64,000 nucleotides of DNA. Origin: Nilaparvata lugens. Taxonomy: Eukaryota; Arthropoda; Insecta; Hemiptera; Delphacidae. Position numbers and translations under genes: made by a program. Positions 1-10,810 of the stretch are shown here, one piece after another. The first letter of the stretch is position 1. Every line of letters starts with the position of its first letter. The stretch lies in assembly GCF_014356525.2 (NCBI RefSeq), contig NC_052507.1, positions 51,297,963-51,361,962 on the forward strand. The letters run 5' to 3'. The notes beneath the pieces are model-generated. The model was not told where the DNA came from, ran no database searches, and saw only the letters and a list, made by a program, of their open reading frames with translations.

Positions 1-1213
1 CCTATCCTATAATAGGCCTTTCCATCTTCCCTTCACGCATCCTGCTTTATTTTTCACTCTGTCAAGGTTTAAAGTTCCTGGTACATGGTTTACCTTACAA
101 TCATTCCTTATTTTGCTCCACAAATCATGAATTTGAATATTGTGATCGTTGTTTTAAATAGGATATTTCATTCAAAATTGATTGCAGTTGAGTGGATCAG
201 GAGCTATAAAGAACGTCATTGGTACATCCATCGTAAGATGAAAAATCGTTATAATGCGGTGAATTTTCAGCAAAAGATAATTTTACAAGAAATCGTAAAT
301 TACTCAAAAGCATCCTTAATAATTCATGTAGTTTAAAACGTTTTTTTTCAATTTCTGAAATTTTCATAAAGTATTCTATCAATCCATTTAGTTTTAAAGA
401 TAACCGATTCTTCCACGCTGGCTCAGCGTAATGCGAATTGCTCTTAATTGTTTTTTTTATTATATGAATCTAATACAGTATTTTGAGTAGATAAAGCACA
501 TTCGTATAGCTTGAGTATCTATGAGTAACGTGGGCCTATTTACTGTGACTCAATTGAAAGACTATACAAGACTTACAATGCTCCAAGCACTATTTAACTA
601 AGCATGCTTTACTAACCCTATTTTAATAATGGAATTGTGGCAAACAGCTGTTCTTCTCTGAGAATCCAGCCCCACAGAAAATGTACGCAATTTATGTTCC
701 TTGAAGTTTTCTTGTATGAAGTTATGAATGAGAAATCTTCTGCGTGAGTTCAGCGGAGGAAAAAGTAATACTCTGAAACAATATTACAAAAGAGCAATGC
801 ATTTTTCCAGTTAAAACGTTTATGCATCTGTGAATGCATAAACGTACTGATATTAGTTTATGTATGTTCAACATTATTGAGACATGATTGCATAAATACC
901 TTACCAAACTTCAACTGATTTTGAAATGTTAACGGCTGATTTCAAACTAAAACTGGCACTGCAATTGTATGATTTAATTACAGTACTGAAAATGTAAAGG
1001 TTTTCAACTGAACAATGTAAAGGTTTTAAAACAATCACGTCAAAAAGACTACGGTACATAAAGAGAACAAGAGTAACTTAATTCAATTACTTACTAACAA
1101 GTAGTGCTGTTGTCAATATCATATTGCAACTAAGTAATCAAATCTAGAAAAATATTACATTTTAATATTGTTTTGAGAATATTTATCCACCACGGTAATT
1201 TTTGAAACAATTT
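1..1213. other. AT-rich DNA, no gene seen
   Basis: I see no convincing coding exon, RNA gene or element end here. Open frames are short and lack protein-like composition. The stretch could be intron or downstream flank of the minus-strand gene whose exons lie just to the right. Confidence 0.4.
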
Positions 1214-1259
1214 TCATTTAATTAAAAAAAGAATCACTGCTTCCGACCACGTCTCAGTA
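1214..1259 (-). CDS. possible terminal exon of an unidentified gene
   Basis: On the minus strand an acceptor (pyrimidine-rich stretch ending TCATTCTAG) precedes 46 nt that open with one base completing the split Arg codon of the exon at 1488-1617. They then encode 14 residues (TETWSEAVILFLIK) and stop at TGA (1214-1216). Phase agreement with the upstream exon is the only support. The piece is very short and an acceptor by chance is easy to find in AT-rich DNA, so treat it as a candidate C-terminus. Confidence 0.25.
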
Positions 1260-1487
1260 CTAGAATGATAATAAGACATGCAATGATTTTGTGTTCTAAT
1301 ATTCTATTTATAACTACATTTCCTATAACAGCCTTGAGCCAAAAACTCAAATTCATTTCAGTACGCTAATGTTACACGCTGAAAAATCATTTTAAGGTTA
1401 GTTTACAATTCAGATTTACGTAAAATAAATGTAAATCAACATTGATTTGAAAAGCAAATAATGCAGTTAATGCAGTGTTGAACTTAC

Positions 1488-1617
1488 CGTCTAAGTTCTT
1501 CAGATGTTGATAGAAATTGTTTCAAGTCTTTTCTTACAACCTCCAAGAATGAATCGTCTTTGTCTGGGAACAATCTTTCTACTTCCGTATTAAAATCCAG
1601 TTTGACTGATGAATGCA
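1488..1617 (-). CDS. internal coding exon of an unidentified gene
   Basis: Minus-strand exon with a consensus donor (CG/GTAAGT) at its low-coordinate end and an acceptor at about 1617/1618 (an alternative AG gives 1606). One frame is open throughout and protein-like: charged, with aromatic and leucine spacing suggesting an amphipathic helix. It includes VERLFPDKDDSFLEVVRKD followed by KQFLSTSEELRR. Both acceptor choices give an upstream phase of 1, and the donor leaves phase 2. I do not recognise the family. No upstream exon could be placed with confidence to the right. This is most likely the 3' part of a host gene that continues beyond the repeats. Confidence 0.5.
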
Positions 1618-2703
1618 CTTTACGTAAGAGTAAAACAGTGATAGTGATTACATAGCCTATCTAACATAACCAAACCACTAGGCAGCTAGGGTATTTTGTT
1701 GTTCTACCAGAGTACCAGAATAGTAATCACCTCCACAAATGATACAGGAGAAAGGAGTTTGTTGATTGCAGGAGCATTTTGTGAGTTCTTATTCTCCTTC
1801 TCTTCAAGTCAGCTGTCAAATCAAACCAGAATTTGATCCTTACTTACAATATTATAATAATGCTAAATCAAAGGCACAAATCCTTGAAAAATCAATTTAC
1901 TTATTAGATGTTAGCAAGGCAGAATAGTCCAACTCATATTTCCAAAAATAATATACCGTATTTTAAAAAAAAATTAACACTGGAACCTGGGAAGGTATGT
2001 CCTAGGTTGATAATTTGTCGATATTATAAGGTCAAGTCGAGAGTTGAAAGACTGGAGAATCGAGAGTGGCATTGAATTGAAAGTACAATAACTCGATTGG
2101 CCATTGATCATTCTTTTAACGTCGATAGTCAATAGATATTCCACATTGAATGAACTCGATACATAGTAACGATTGACCATCGATCGATTTTTCAACATCG
2201 ATAGGGCAAAAGATAATAGATAATTAAATTATTTTTTCCTCCACCTACTGTCTAAAGTACTTAATTTACTTCCTGAAACATAATACTAAAGTGTCATTTT
2301 TTCGCTCTCGGTAGTAAAAAACAGAAAAACTTCCTAGGGAGGAAAAGTGACTCCATTTAAATAACATGGGAAGCATCTCTATTTCATAAACTCACATTGT
2401 AATCAGTGAACTCTATACTAACTGGAATGGACTAGCAACACAAAGAAAGTGAGGCAGTTGGTAAAGATAGGCATCCCGCATTGCTGTGGGAATCGTCATT
2501 TTGTAACTCATTGGCTCTTATGGAAAAATGCATTGCACAGTTTTAATTTCTATTTTATTTCTGTACTGTATGTCTTATTCCATGGAAGCGTTATTTTTCC
2601 TTTATTAAGCAGTTCATTATTAACTTTTTGAGAGCGAAAATAATGAAATAGGTTGAATATGAATAAAGAAAAGATTTTTTATTTGTGACTGCAATAGTTT
2701 TAA
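1618..2703. other. no gene recognised
   Basis: AT-rich sequence. Around 2017-2205 there are several short iterations of a CGATAGTCAATAG/GATTGACCATCGAT-like motif, suggesting a decayed small repeat. No coding signal was found. Confidence 0.3.
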
Positions 2704-2875
2704 ACGGTGTACACACGTACGTTTGCCTCGGGTGAGCATACGTGTATGGGCTTGCATTCGCACGTGTGGACACTGTTCGCTGAGGCATGTGGGCGAACCG
2801 GAACCCTGTCGGTATTTTGGCGTGCTCAAAGGCGCCTCGGGCGAGCATTGAATGTACGTGTGGACGCGATTTTGC
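2704..2875. repeat. GC-rich MITE remnant (GTGTACACACGTACG family)
   Basis: A GC-rich island in AT-rich DNA starting near GTGTACACACGTACG, with internal CGTGTGGAC motifs on both strands. A related patch lies at 13425-13540 in the opposite sense. It abuts the end of the large inverted-repeat arm, and the second arm lacks it. It therefore inserted at, or was left outside, the arm boundary. Open frames on both strands here are artefacts of GC content. Confidence 0.5.
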
Positions 2876-4851
2876 CGACTTTACCTCAATACAGAGAAAA
2901 ACCAAATAGACCATTGATAACCAGCTTGACCAACCCAACGGATTAGCTATTTTCATGTATTTTCAGATTATGAAAATAAATTATTCGATTTTAATTCTAT
3001 TTTTCTTGATAAAATCTATTTTATAATATTTAGAGTTGGAATGTCTATCTTTCACGTATTTTTATTGCAACCACATATCCTACCCAATATCAAGTGAACG
3101 CAACGATGACATCGTTCATACTAAAACCAATAACTATGAAGCAATGATTTACTCACTTGAATAAATAAATTACCTCTTATTTCGTTATGATTTAAAAAAA
3201 AACACCAGAACTGGTGTTAAATACCTTAGCTATTTATAAGGTTTCCAACCATGACATGCACTGCACACGCTAACCGCCAATTATGAACTTCACTTCGAAT
3301 AAGATTGTTTTAGTATTTCACATTAAAATTAATCATATATTTCACATGCAAATAATGCTTGAGTTTTGATTGTTGAATACGCTCTATTCTTGTCTTATAG
3401 CACATTTTTTATCGATACTTAGTGTGGTGGGTACCGTACCTTAATATTCAAATAAAATATCATATCTATAGCCTACTGTGTTGATATTTCTTAAAAATAA
3501 CTTTGAAAACAAGAAAATGTAAGAACAATGATTCAATCTTTTTAATTTCTGTAATAATTATTAACGTTCATGACGATATAGTCATCAAAATAGTGTTTCT
3601 ATCTACAAAATACTGCATCAGCATAATATTATAAATCCTGCCTGAAGCAAACCAAACTAACTTAACATAAATTTGATGGTTATTACCTATACTGTAGGCT
3701 TGAGCTATATTATTGGCAATGATCATTCACACGCCTTTTTTTAACACCATCAGAGATTTTTATGAAAATTTCTATAAAATGCTACTGTATGAATAGTGTT
3801 AGGTTTGCCACATATTTTGTGACCACGCAATAATATTCTGTGTTTTTTTGAAACACGCTTGATTAAATTGAAATAATGGAGTAAAAAAAATGAAATTTTC
3901 TTTGAACGCTGCTTAGTGTTCATGGGACTGGTTAATTAAATACCAATAAGTTCTTCAGATTTTTATTTGAATCCTTGTATGATTCAAATAATTCTTGATT
4001 ATTGTAACATTTATACAGTTCACAATTTTATGCGTATTCATTTGTTTCTATTTTAATCAATTATTTTTGTTTTTCTTTATTGAATATCCATTATTTTTTC
4101 ACTCGTTGAATATATCACAAATGTAAACTTTAAAGTATAAATACCGTATTTTTAAAACTCATTGATATAGCTGAGTTTAATTCCCCCACCACAATAACCC
4201 TCAAATTTTGAGAGTCTACTGTTTGAACATAATTTAGTTTGATGATGCAGCACACAACGAAACGGTCGTCACTAACATGAGTTTTAAAAAGATTTCTTCT
4301 TTAAAGTTTACATAAAGCCTTATCTACTCCAAGTGCGCAATGCAAAATGTTTTGTGAAAACGACATTATAAACAATCAAGTACAGCAGTACTACGAAGGC
4401 TAGTCAATATGCAAGGTTCATTGTGATAGACTCTTCATATCTTTGTCAATAAAAGTAATGGGGTTTGTGAAACTCAATTATTATTATAGATTAGAGTTTT
4501 TATTTAAATCATCAGTAAATTCTATACCTACAAAGAGTTATTGTAAAATTCTATAATAAAAGTTATTGAATGTCAAAATTTGAGGTTCGATTTTTATTTA
4601 TATAGATTATGGGTAACTGTAAATAAAACAGCTCAGTTATTGAATAACTAAATGTTATTGCAAATGCTCTCTATAACAACATCAATAAACTTAATTTATA
4701 TTCATTTAGAATGAAACTCACCTTATCAATGATTACATTAGTAAGTATATATTGTTTATTCAAAACCAAATATAGAAGCTCATTTCATAAAATGAAATTA
4801 TAGTAAGTTACCCTTTCTATGAAAAATAAAAAATAGAAAATAATAGATTAA
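2876..4851 (+). repeat. left arm of a 2 kb inverted repeat
   Basis: This stretch reappears in reverse complement at 17171-19149 with few substitutions and small indels; aligned samples differ at only a few percent of positions. The outer limit is the shared CGACTTTACCTCAATAC and the inner limit TAATAGATTAA. No coding region is recognisable inside the arm. It contains an 8+8 bp hairpin (AACACCAG...CTGGTGTT) near 3205. Confidence 0.85.
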
Positions 4852-4865
4852 TTACAACCAGTGCA

Positions 4866-5222
4866 TTGCTCAATGATAATGTAAATAAAGTGCAAAATAG
4901 TCTATTCTTTTTTCATGAGGTGAGTCAAGAGATGATTTTTAAAGTGGTTCATAATCTTAAAGTTTCGAAGAGTGAAGATTTCTATGGTCTATCAAGCTGT
5001 CTTCTCAAAACTATTGCTCACTCTGTAGTGCCAGTACTGACCATTTGTATAAACAGGTGTATTACACAGAGTGTTTTCCCCGATGTATTAAAAGTCTCCA
5101 AAGTTGTTCCCGTTCATAAGAAGGGCTCAAAAGAGGAACCTTCCAGTTATAGACCCATCCAAATAGTACCTGTCTTCTCCAAGGTTCTAGAGATTGTCAT
5201 GTATATACAGGTGTATGAATAG
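4866..5222 (+). pseudogene. non-LTR retrotransposon reverse transcriptase fragment
   Basis: The 118-codon frame resembles the N-terminal fingers part of a LINE reverse transcriptase. It has a KVSKSEDFYGLSSCLLKTI segment (helix before motif 1), then PVHKKGSKEEPSSYRPI (motif 1, the usual V-x-KKG...NYRPI block) and VFSKVLEI. It is cut off before the catalytic FADD-type motif by unrelated sequence from 5223. It starts only about 15 nt inside the left inverted-repeat arm. It belongs to the same broad group as the reverse transcriptase at 13943-15780 but is clearly diverged from it. Confidence 0.8.
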
Positions 5223-5258
5223 CTTAGAAAACGCAGAAAATAGTTATTTGTGCAACTA

Positions 5259-5360
5259 GTGCGCAAAGTGACAGTTTGCTGCACCGAAAGAAACTTTTAC
5301 GCACGAGCCATAGGCGAGGGCGGAATGGTTTCTTGAGTGCAGCAGAGGAACTTTGCGCAC
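5259..5360. repeat. short palindromic element, GTGCGCAAAG ends
   Basis: The ends GTGCGCAAAG..TTTGCTGCAC and GTGCAGCAG..CTTTGCGCAC are inverted repeats of about 24 bp enclosing roughly 55 bp. A related GCAAAG..CTTTGCG patch occurs at 5826-5880. It looks like a MITE or fold-back unit. Target duplications were not identified. Confidence 0.55.
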
Positions 5361-6242
5361 GTGTTTCACATTAAATTTTTCCTACAGTTACCATCGAATA
5401 TGAAAAGTGGTTAATTATGGGTAAAATGATGGCTGAAATCCATCAAATGTTTGTCTGTATAATTTTGTTATTAATAACAACTTTAATTTATTTTAAACCT
5501 GATAATCCAATTGAAAATCAATAATCGATCATTCATTCAAATTAAAAATTGAATTAATCCAATGAATTTGAAAATTTGAATAATTTTGTGTCAATCTTAA
5601 TTTAATATTTTTCAACCAATCAATTTATGAATGAAAAAAAATTATTTGAAATAATGAATAATTAATAATATACAAAATGTATAATTTAATGGGTTCTCAT
5701 TTTTATTTATTTGAAAATCAGAAAAAAATACATAGAACAAGTCCGCATTCAAAATACACGCCAACAATGTCTACAGCTGATTGGGATAGCTGCAAGATAA
5801 TACGCTAAGTATTAAGAGTACCTACGCAAAGTAATACTTTGCGCTCTAGAGCGGAAAAGTGGTTCTTTGCGGCCTGCAATCAGTGCAGAAAAGGTCACTT
5901 TCCAAGGTACCTGTAGGAAAATGCATATTTTAGGCGTAAGTTGATTTTTCTTGTTAAATCTCGATGGCAATAAAATATAATTTGCCCCACCCGAAATCAA
6001 ATCCTGGCTACGTGCCAGACTGATCAAAGCTAGTATAAGATAATTATCCAATGAAGTACATAATACCTTTTAATTTTTTTTTTCAAAACATATGAAAAAT
6101 TGCGAAAGTAACAGTAAATTGTTAATTTACATAAACACATTATTATTCATGACAGAACACATGTTTCGTAATGTACAAAATTATACAATGAGAGTGGTAT
6201 ATTATACTATGGTAATGATAAAACGTTGTGTATGGTGTCAAA
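5361..6242. other. no gene recognised
   Basis: AT-rich sequence with a second GCAAAG-containing patch near 5826-5880. No exon with both splice sites and a protein-like frame was found. Confidence 0.3.
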
Positions 6243-6331
6243 CTATATGATTACATGTTCACTGTCTTTGCAGAATGAGATACAACACACACGATGAACT
6301 GTCTTGCGGCCTTTGTGATATATTTTGGTGC
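6243..6331 (-). pseudogene. 3' terminal exon paired with the SGNH-like exon
   Basis: On the minus strand a strong acceptor (a T-rich tract ending TCATTTCAG) is followed by 89 nt. They begin in phase 1, exactly the phase left by the donor at 7871, and run 28 codons to a TAG. The predicted tail is basic and cysteine-rich (includes YHKGRKTVHRVC). The intron between them (6332-7870) holds a fold-back repeat copy and a MITE. Function is unknown; it is called a pseudogene because the partner exon is broken. Confidence 0.4.
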
Positions 6332-6479
6332 CTGAAATGAAAAAAAAACAACATTATTTTCAAAATCTGCAATTGATTGGAATGAAAGGAATACCACTTA
6401 ATAACAAAAGTAATGAGTTATACAGAAATGTTATCACACAATAGTCCAGTCACTATATACATTGGTGCTTGCAATTAAT

Positions 6480-7380
6480 ATTGTAGTTCTGATTTTTTAA
6501 TATAACGTATCATTTGGATACATGAGAGAAGTCCAAAGCCAATTACTTCATGCAAAATTTTCTTCTGCTAGATACAGAACGGCCCAAGAACCTCGTATTT
6601 TCGGTTCATTTTCCAGTTTTTAGCTATTTCTGCCAAATCCGACAATTTCAGTAATCAGACAGAAAAATTGGCCCTCGCCTTTTTACAGATAAAATGAGAT
6701 CATTCGGAACTCTCTATCTCCAATGAGATAGATCATAACTGATTTATGATTTTTCAAAAATGTATAAGATTCAAAGAAAAAATCAATTCTGATGAATTTT
6801 AGTTTTTGATCAACAATATCTTCCGATTGTTACCATTTACATGTATAATTCAAAATCCATCTAGGAGCATTTTTGTGCTTTACAATCTAAGATCAGGTAG
6901 AGCGCTTCATCTCAAATAGATTTCCAGGTACACCTGACAACAATACTCCTTGTATTGTGAAAAACACCTAATTTTCAGCTTAATCCATCATCACCAACTA
7001 CATTGTCCTGCACAATGACAGAAGTTCATGAGATTATGTTCTATGAGAATCATCCGTTAGATGCACTTCATTTCACCATTTCCTGGTGGAGAGGCGCGCA
7101 TAAGGACACCTCATGGATCAAAATTTCAAACTCTTATAACTTTTGACACAATGTGACCGGCTTTAGATATTAGCGAGCGTCCATTGATTTTGATACTTTT
7201 AAAACCAATGTTACCAAAATTACCTGTTCAAGTAAACATGTGGATGTTTAACATGATGACTAACTAAGGGTTTTAGATGTAATAATTAGAACAGCTAATT
7301 TGTTAAATACACACATGTGACATAAGAAACAAAATAAAAGCTTCCTCCATGAGAATAGCATGTACACATTGAAGGACAGT
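6480..7380. repeat. diverged copy of the fold-back repeat seen at 33880-34650
   Basis: The segment 6825-7120 matches 33880-34190 in direct orientation (shared blocks include GATCAGGTAGAGCGCT, AGGTACACCTGACAACAAT and CATCATCACCAACTACATTG). It also matches 34370-34650 in inverse orientation. Outside that block the similarity fades. It lies wholly within the putative intron 6332-7870. Confidence 0.7.
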
Positions 7381-7392
7381 AGGGCTTATCCT

Positions 7393-7696
7393 TTAAGCCG
7401 TGTCCACACTGAACAAATGTTTTACAAACATGTTTGTTGAAAAATTTTGGGCAAATTTTATTATGTTATTTGACAAACAATGTTTGTTGGTGGCCAGTGT
7501 GGACGCGTCACCAAACAAAATATTTGTAAGTGAGGAGAACAGGTTTCATGTTTTACATATGTCAACACTGAAAATGTTTGGAAAAACAGTAACTTTTTTG
7601 TTTGACAAACAATGATTGTCCAAAATTTTTAAAATGTTTGTCCCTGAGCTCCTCAACAAACATGTTTGCCGACTGTTCAGTGTAGACACGGCTTAA
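7393..7696. mobile_element. MITE with GCCGTGTC ends flanked by TTAA
   Basis: The ends GCCGTGTCCACACTGAACA and the reverse complement of CTGTTCAGTGTAGACACGGC form terminal inverted repeats. Both sides are flanked by TTAA, and the interior has further inverted motifs around ACAAACATGTTTGT. TTAA flanks recall piggyBac-type targets, but the TIR does not start with the usual CCC/CCT and Harbinger-like TTA/TAA targets are not excluded. Small open frames inside are incidental. Confidence 0.75.
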
Positions 7697-7870
7697 GGAT
7701 TTTCTCAATAAAAATAGGTCAATGACAGTCATCGGTTATATAAACCATCTTTCGGCAAAATGTCACATACCATTTAGGCGTAACGAACACCCAGACAAAC
7801 GTGCAGACGCCATCTCATTTTCATAGTGGTATAGATTAAATTATTGAAATTGAAAGCTTGAAACTAATAC

Positions 7871-8191
7871 CTTTTACACAATATTGTCGATACATGACTT
7901 TCGTCGAGGTTGCTTTGCCATTCCAGAAGTCTATTCTTTCTTCATCACTTCCGGCAATTTTGAAACTGTTCTCACTCCTTGGCAGAATGATGCACATGTT
8001 AATTAGAGCACTATTGGGCTTGTGGTGGATTTTCTTAACCAGCTTGATCATCCGCTCTGCAATGGTTACTGGCCTCTCTCTCTCACGGGCAAGTTGTTCA
8101 TCCCCAGGTAGAGAACCTCATGATCAAACTAATCATCATAAGGCGATTGGACTTCTTGAATCTTTTTACCTGATTTGAAGTTGACTGTGAC
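7871..8191 (-). pseudogene. SGNH-hydrolase-like exon, broken
   Basis: Minus-strand exon between an acceptor (TATCTTTTCAG) at 8191/8192 and a donor (AAAG/GTATTAG) at 7870/7871. The first half reads in one frame with a stop, then FDHEVLYLGMNNL, which resembles the V-x-LGTNDL block of SGNH hydrolases. After a frameshift the second half continues in another frame with RPVTIAERMIKLVKKIHH and INMCIILPR, the usual helix and strand after that block. SGNH domains of this form occur in insect retroelement proteins as well as host genes. The stop plus the frameshift argue for a pseudogene, and the catalytic Ser and Asp/His blocks are not visible. Confidence 0.45.
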
Positions 8192-9060
8192 CTGAAAAGA
8201 TAATTTACATTGAATTTATCAAAGTAAAATAGCTCATACAGAATGCAAGTCTGAAGCACTTGCTGGTATCATCAAGACATGTAAAAAGCCTTAAAGGAGG
8301 CTGAAGCTAGGATGATAGATGGTTCATAAGATTGATAATCAGATTGTTTTAATTTTCGGAACAAAATATTTCAAATTTATATTTATTTTACAGTTTCGAG
8401 TGCTAAGTAAAAAGAAATTTTGTTATCAATTCAGATCTTAATCTTTCTAAATTCAAAATTAATAATTGTTTCAAGTGTTTGGTGAGAAAATTAGACAAAA
8501 TTTTATTAAGTGAAGGAAACATAACTTTTTTTCTGGACTATTTTAATGAATCAAATTCGGGGGAGGAACAGTTTTGGGCTGTGCCTGTTGATCCTCCCCA
8601 AATTATTTTAAATAATAATTTTGTATCATTGAATCAATAAAAAATAATAATAAAATAATAATAATAAGATATAGTCGGTTTGCTGCTCTGAATAGTTGTA
8701 GGATTAGGGTATGAATAGGGTAGGATTGACCTGACTTTCAAGAGATGAATCTCGTTTTACAGTATATGGTGAGTAACCCACTTTTTATTTGTAGAGGTGA
8801 ATAGTGAAGTTTTTTGTTTTCATGAATTGTTTCAATCTGATACCAAAAACTGAAATTAATAAACACAATATAAAAACATGGAGTACACTTTTTAATTAAA
8901 ACATTTCAACAACTAGTTTCGGCCTACATTGGTCATTTTCAAGTTTAAATGCAATAATAAACAAGTTGATATTATATAATATATGTTCATATGCTTATTT
9001 TCGTATGATTTATGACTTATCATTATTTTTTGGTTGAAATGATTTAATTTTAATTTGTTT
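8192..9060. other. no gene; hairpin with GGGGGAGGA/TCCTCCCC arms
   Basis: Around 8557-8602 a GGGGGAGGA arm faces TCCTCCCC across about 28 nt, followed by an (AATA)n-rich tail near 8636-8665. This is the look of a short retroelement 3' end. The remainder is AT-rich with nothing recognisable. Confidence 0.35.
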
Positions 9061-9200
9061 TATTTTTCAGTTTAAAAAACCACTATTTTTGGACTCAGGG
9101 GACTTTGAAAAGTATAGAAATGTGGAAATTGAGGTACCTTAATTTTTTTGAAAGCAATACTTTCCTTACCTATGGTAATAGGGCAAGGAATTAAAAAAAA
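9061..9200 (+). repeat. 3' end of the GGCAAGGAAAGT-ended element
   Basis: This matches the right ends of the elements at 29535-32636 and 45766-47124. Shared blocks are TTTTTGGACTCAGGGGAC, GGTACCTTAATTTTTTT, GCAATACTTTCCTTAC and GGTAATAGGGCAAGGAA. Only the terminal 140 nt or so is present, so this is a truncated copy. Confidence 0.8.
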
Positions 9201-9420
9201 ACTATATAATGGAACACGTTTGGTGGAAATTCGCATCACCTACCGTCCCATGTGACATTCAGTAATTCAGTAGTCTCAATCCATGATCAGCACTTGCTGG
9301 ATAGATTGCGTCATAAAAAATAAAACTTATACTTGATAACTAAACTGAGAAAGATGGGAGGTCAGTCATAAATCTCAGAAAACATTGGGTTGACTCTTCA
9401 TCCAGGAAGTGGAGAGCCAG

Positions 9421-9890
9421 ACTCACAAGCTTCTCACGAAGTGCCTTCTTGAAGATTTTTTATCCTGTTCACGGAAATACACCGGCATCCTGTTGTAAAT
9501 CTCAAATGCACGGACAGGGAAGCTATTATGAGATCGAGTCAGTCTGGCCTGAGACAAATTGATGTCATTCCTCCTCCTTGTGTTGTGTGTTGTGACTATG
9601 TGCATGTCCTCTCTGCTGAAAGGTATGATGTCCTCAACAGTACATCTGTTGATCTTCTCAACAGTAACAGTGAACTAAAGAGATACTGGCTATAGACCGT
9701 CATAATCCTTAGCCTCCTAAAGATTGGCGCACAATGCTCCAGCCGATGAGGTGATGATCCGGAGAACCTTCTTTTGCAGAAGCAAGATGCTTCTACAGCC
9801 TACTGCATGACCCCATGCACTATGCCATAATTGATATAGCTGTGGAAGAGGCCATGGTATGTCGTAACCAGGTACTCCAAAGAAACATTT
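9421..9890 (-). pseudogene. C-terminal remnant of a LINE reverse transcriptase
   Basis: On the minus strand the 61-codon frame at 9423-9605 contains HNTRRRNDI and SHNSFPVRAFEIYNRMPVYF, the conserved tail after the reverse transcriptase domain in jockey/CR1-like LINEs. Upstream (9650-9890) the DNA matches, with many mutations, the region that encodes the thumb and the LLWGHS...LQKRAIRI motif. It is truncated at both ends and frameshifted. Confidence 0.7.
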
Positions 9891-10481
9891 TCTTATATAT
9901 CAATTAAAAGAATGATACATAGCTGTTAGTAGTTGTACAATGAACGTTTTTCTAAGTCTATAGCTGATAAATGTCTTCTTAGTTGTTAGGTGTGGTTTAT
10001 AATATTGACTTCACGAAATGGAAGTCGTGGAACTAATCGAAATTAATGGCCTATTGGCCCGTGTGTACCCAGGCTAACAAACAATTAGTAGGGAACATCT
10101 ACAGAACCCAACCAATGAAGAACGGTCCTGTCTCAAAAATTTGTTTTGGAAACACCAACAATATGAATGTTCCGGGCGGCCTCCAATAGGAGATCAAGGC
10201 AGTATTGTAATGTTAGAATGCAAAACTTAAAAAAAAGTAAATTTGTGTGGCTTTTGTCGGTGGGGAGTCTCTTGCGGGAAGGTCTCACCGCCTGAATATA
10301 TTCAAGCCATCAATGGGCCTTACGACTGTCATACTTCAGCCGGGACCGACAGTTTAGCGTGCCCATCTGATAACACGATAATGCGAAACTCTATTATTAT
10401 TGGTATTGAAAACAATTTGTAATTTTTATACAGCATCGACAAGATTTTTATACATCAACATGATTTGATAGAATATGTTGA

Positions 10482-10810
10482 GAACTTAAGATTGTATAAT
10501 CACTTGATGTAATAGCATTTTATATTAATGTATTTATAATCATCATCATAAATGTTTCTACATTTAATTTCTTATTTCCAATATTGATTTGTTTAGTTGT
10601 ACTTCAAATTGTCTTTAATTATTCAAGTATTATTTCATTTCACTCATTTTTCATTTTAGTATTTGGTGCAGAACTTAGGATTGTATAATCACTTGATGTA
10701 ATTGCATTTTATATTAATGTATTTATAGTCATCATCATAAATGTTTCTACATTTAATTTCTTATTTCCAATATTAATATTTGTTTAGTTGTACTTCAAAT
10801 TTTCTTTGTT
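10482..10810 (+). repeat. two-copy tandem repeat, period about 190 bp
   Basis: The block of about 140 bp beginning GAACTTAAGATTGTATAATC at 10482 recurs at 10672 with small differences (AACTTAGGATTGTATAATC), both ending near GTTGTACTTCAAATT. Immediately upstream (10255-10390) is a GC-richer patch with the look of a transposon segment, including CGACAGTTTAGCGTGCCC, which I cannot assign. Confidence 0.75.

Noticed and set aside
2591..2956. Frames on both strands over the GC-rich patch
   Set aside because: They arise from a palindromic MITE remnant joined to the repeat arm; the shared N-terminal string on 19069-19269 is only the repeat arm itself.
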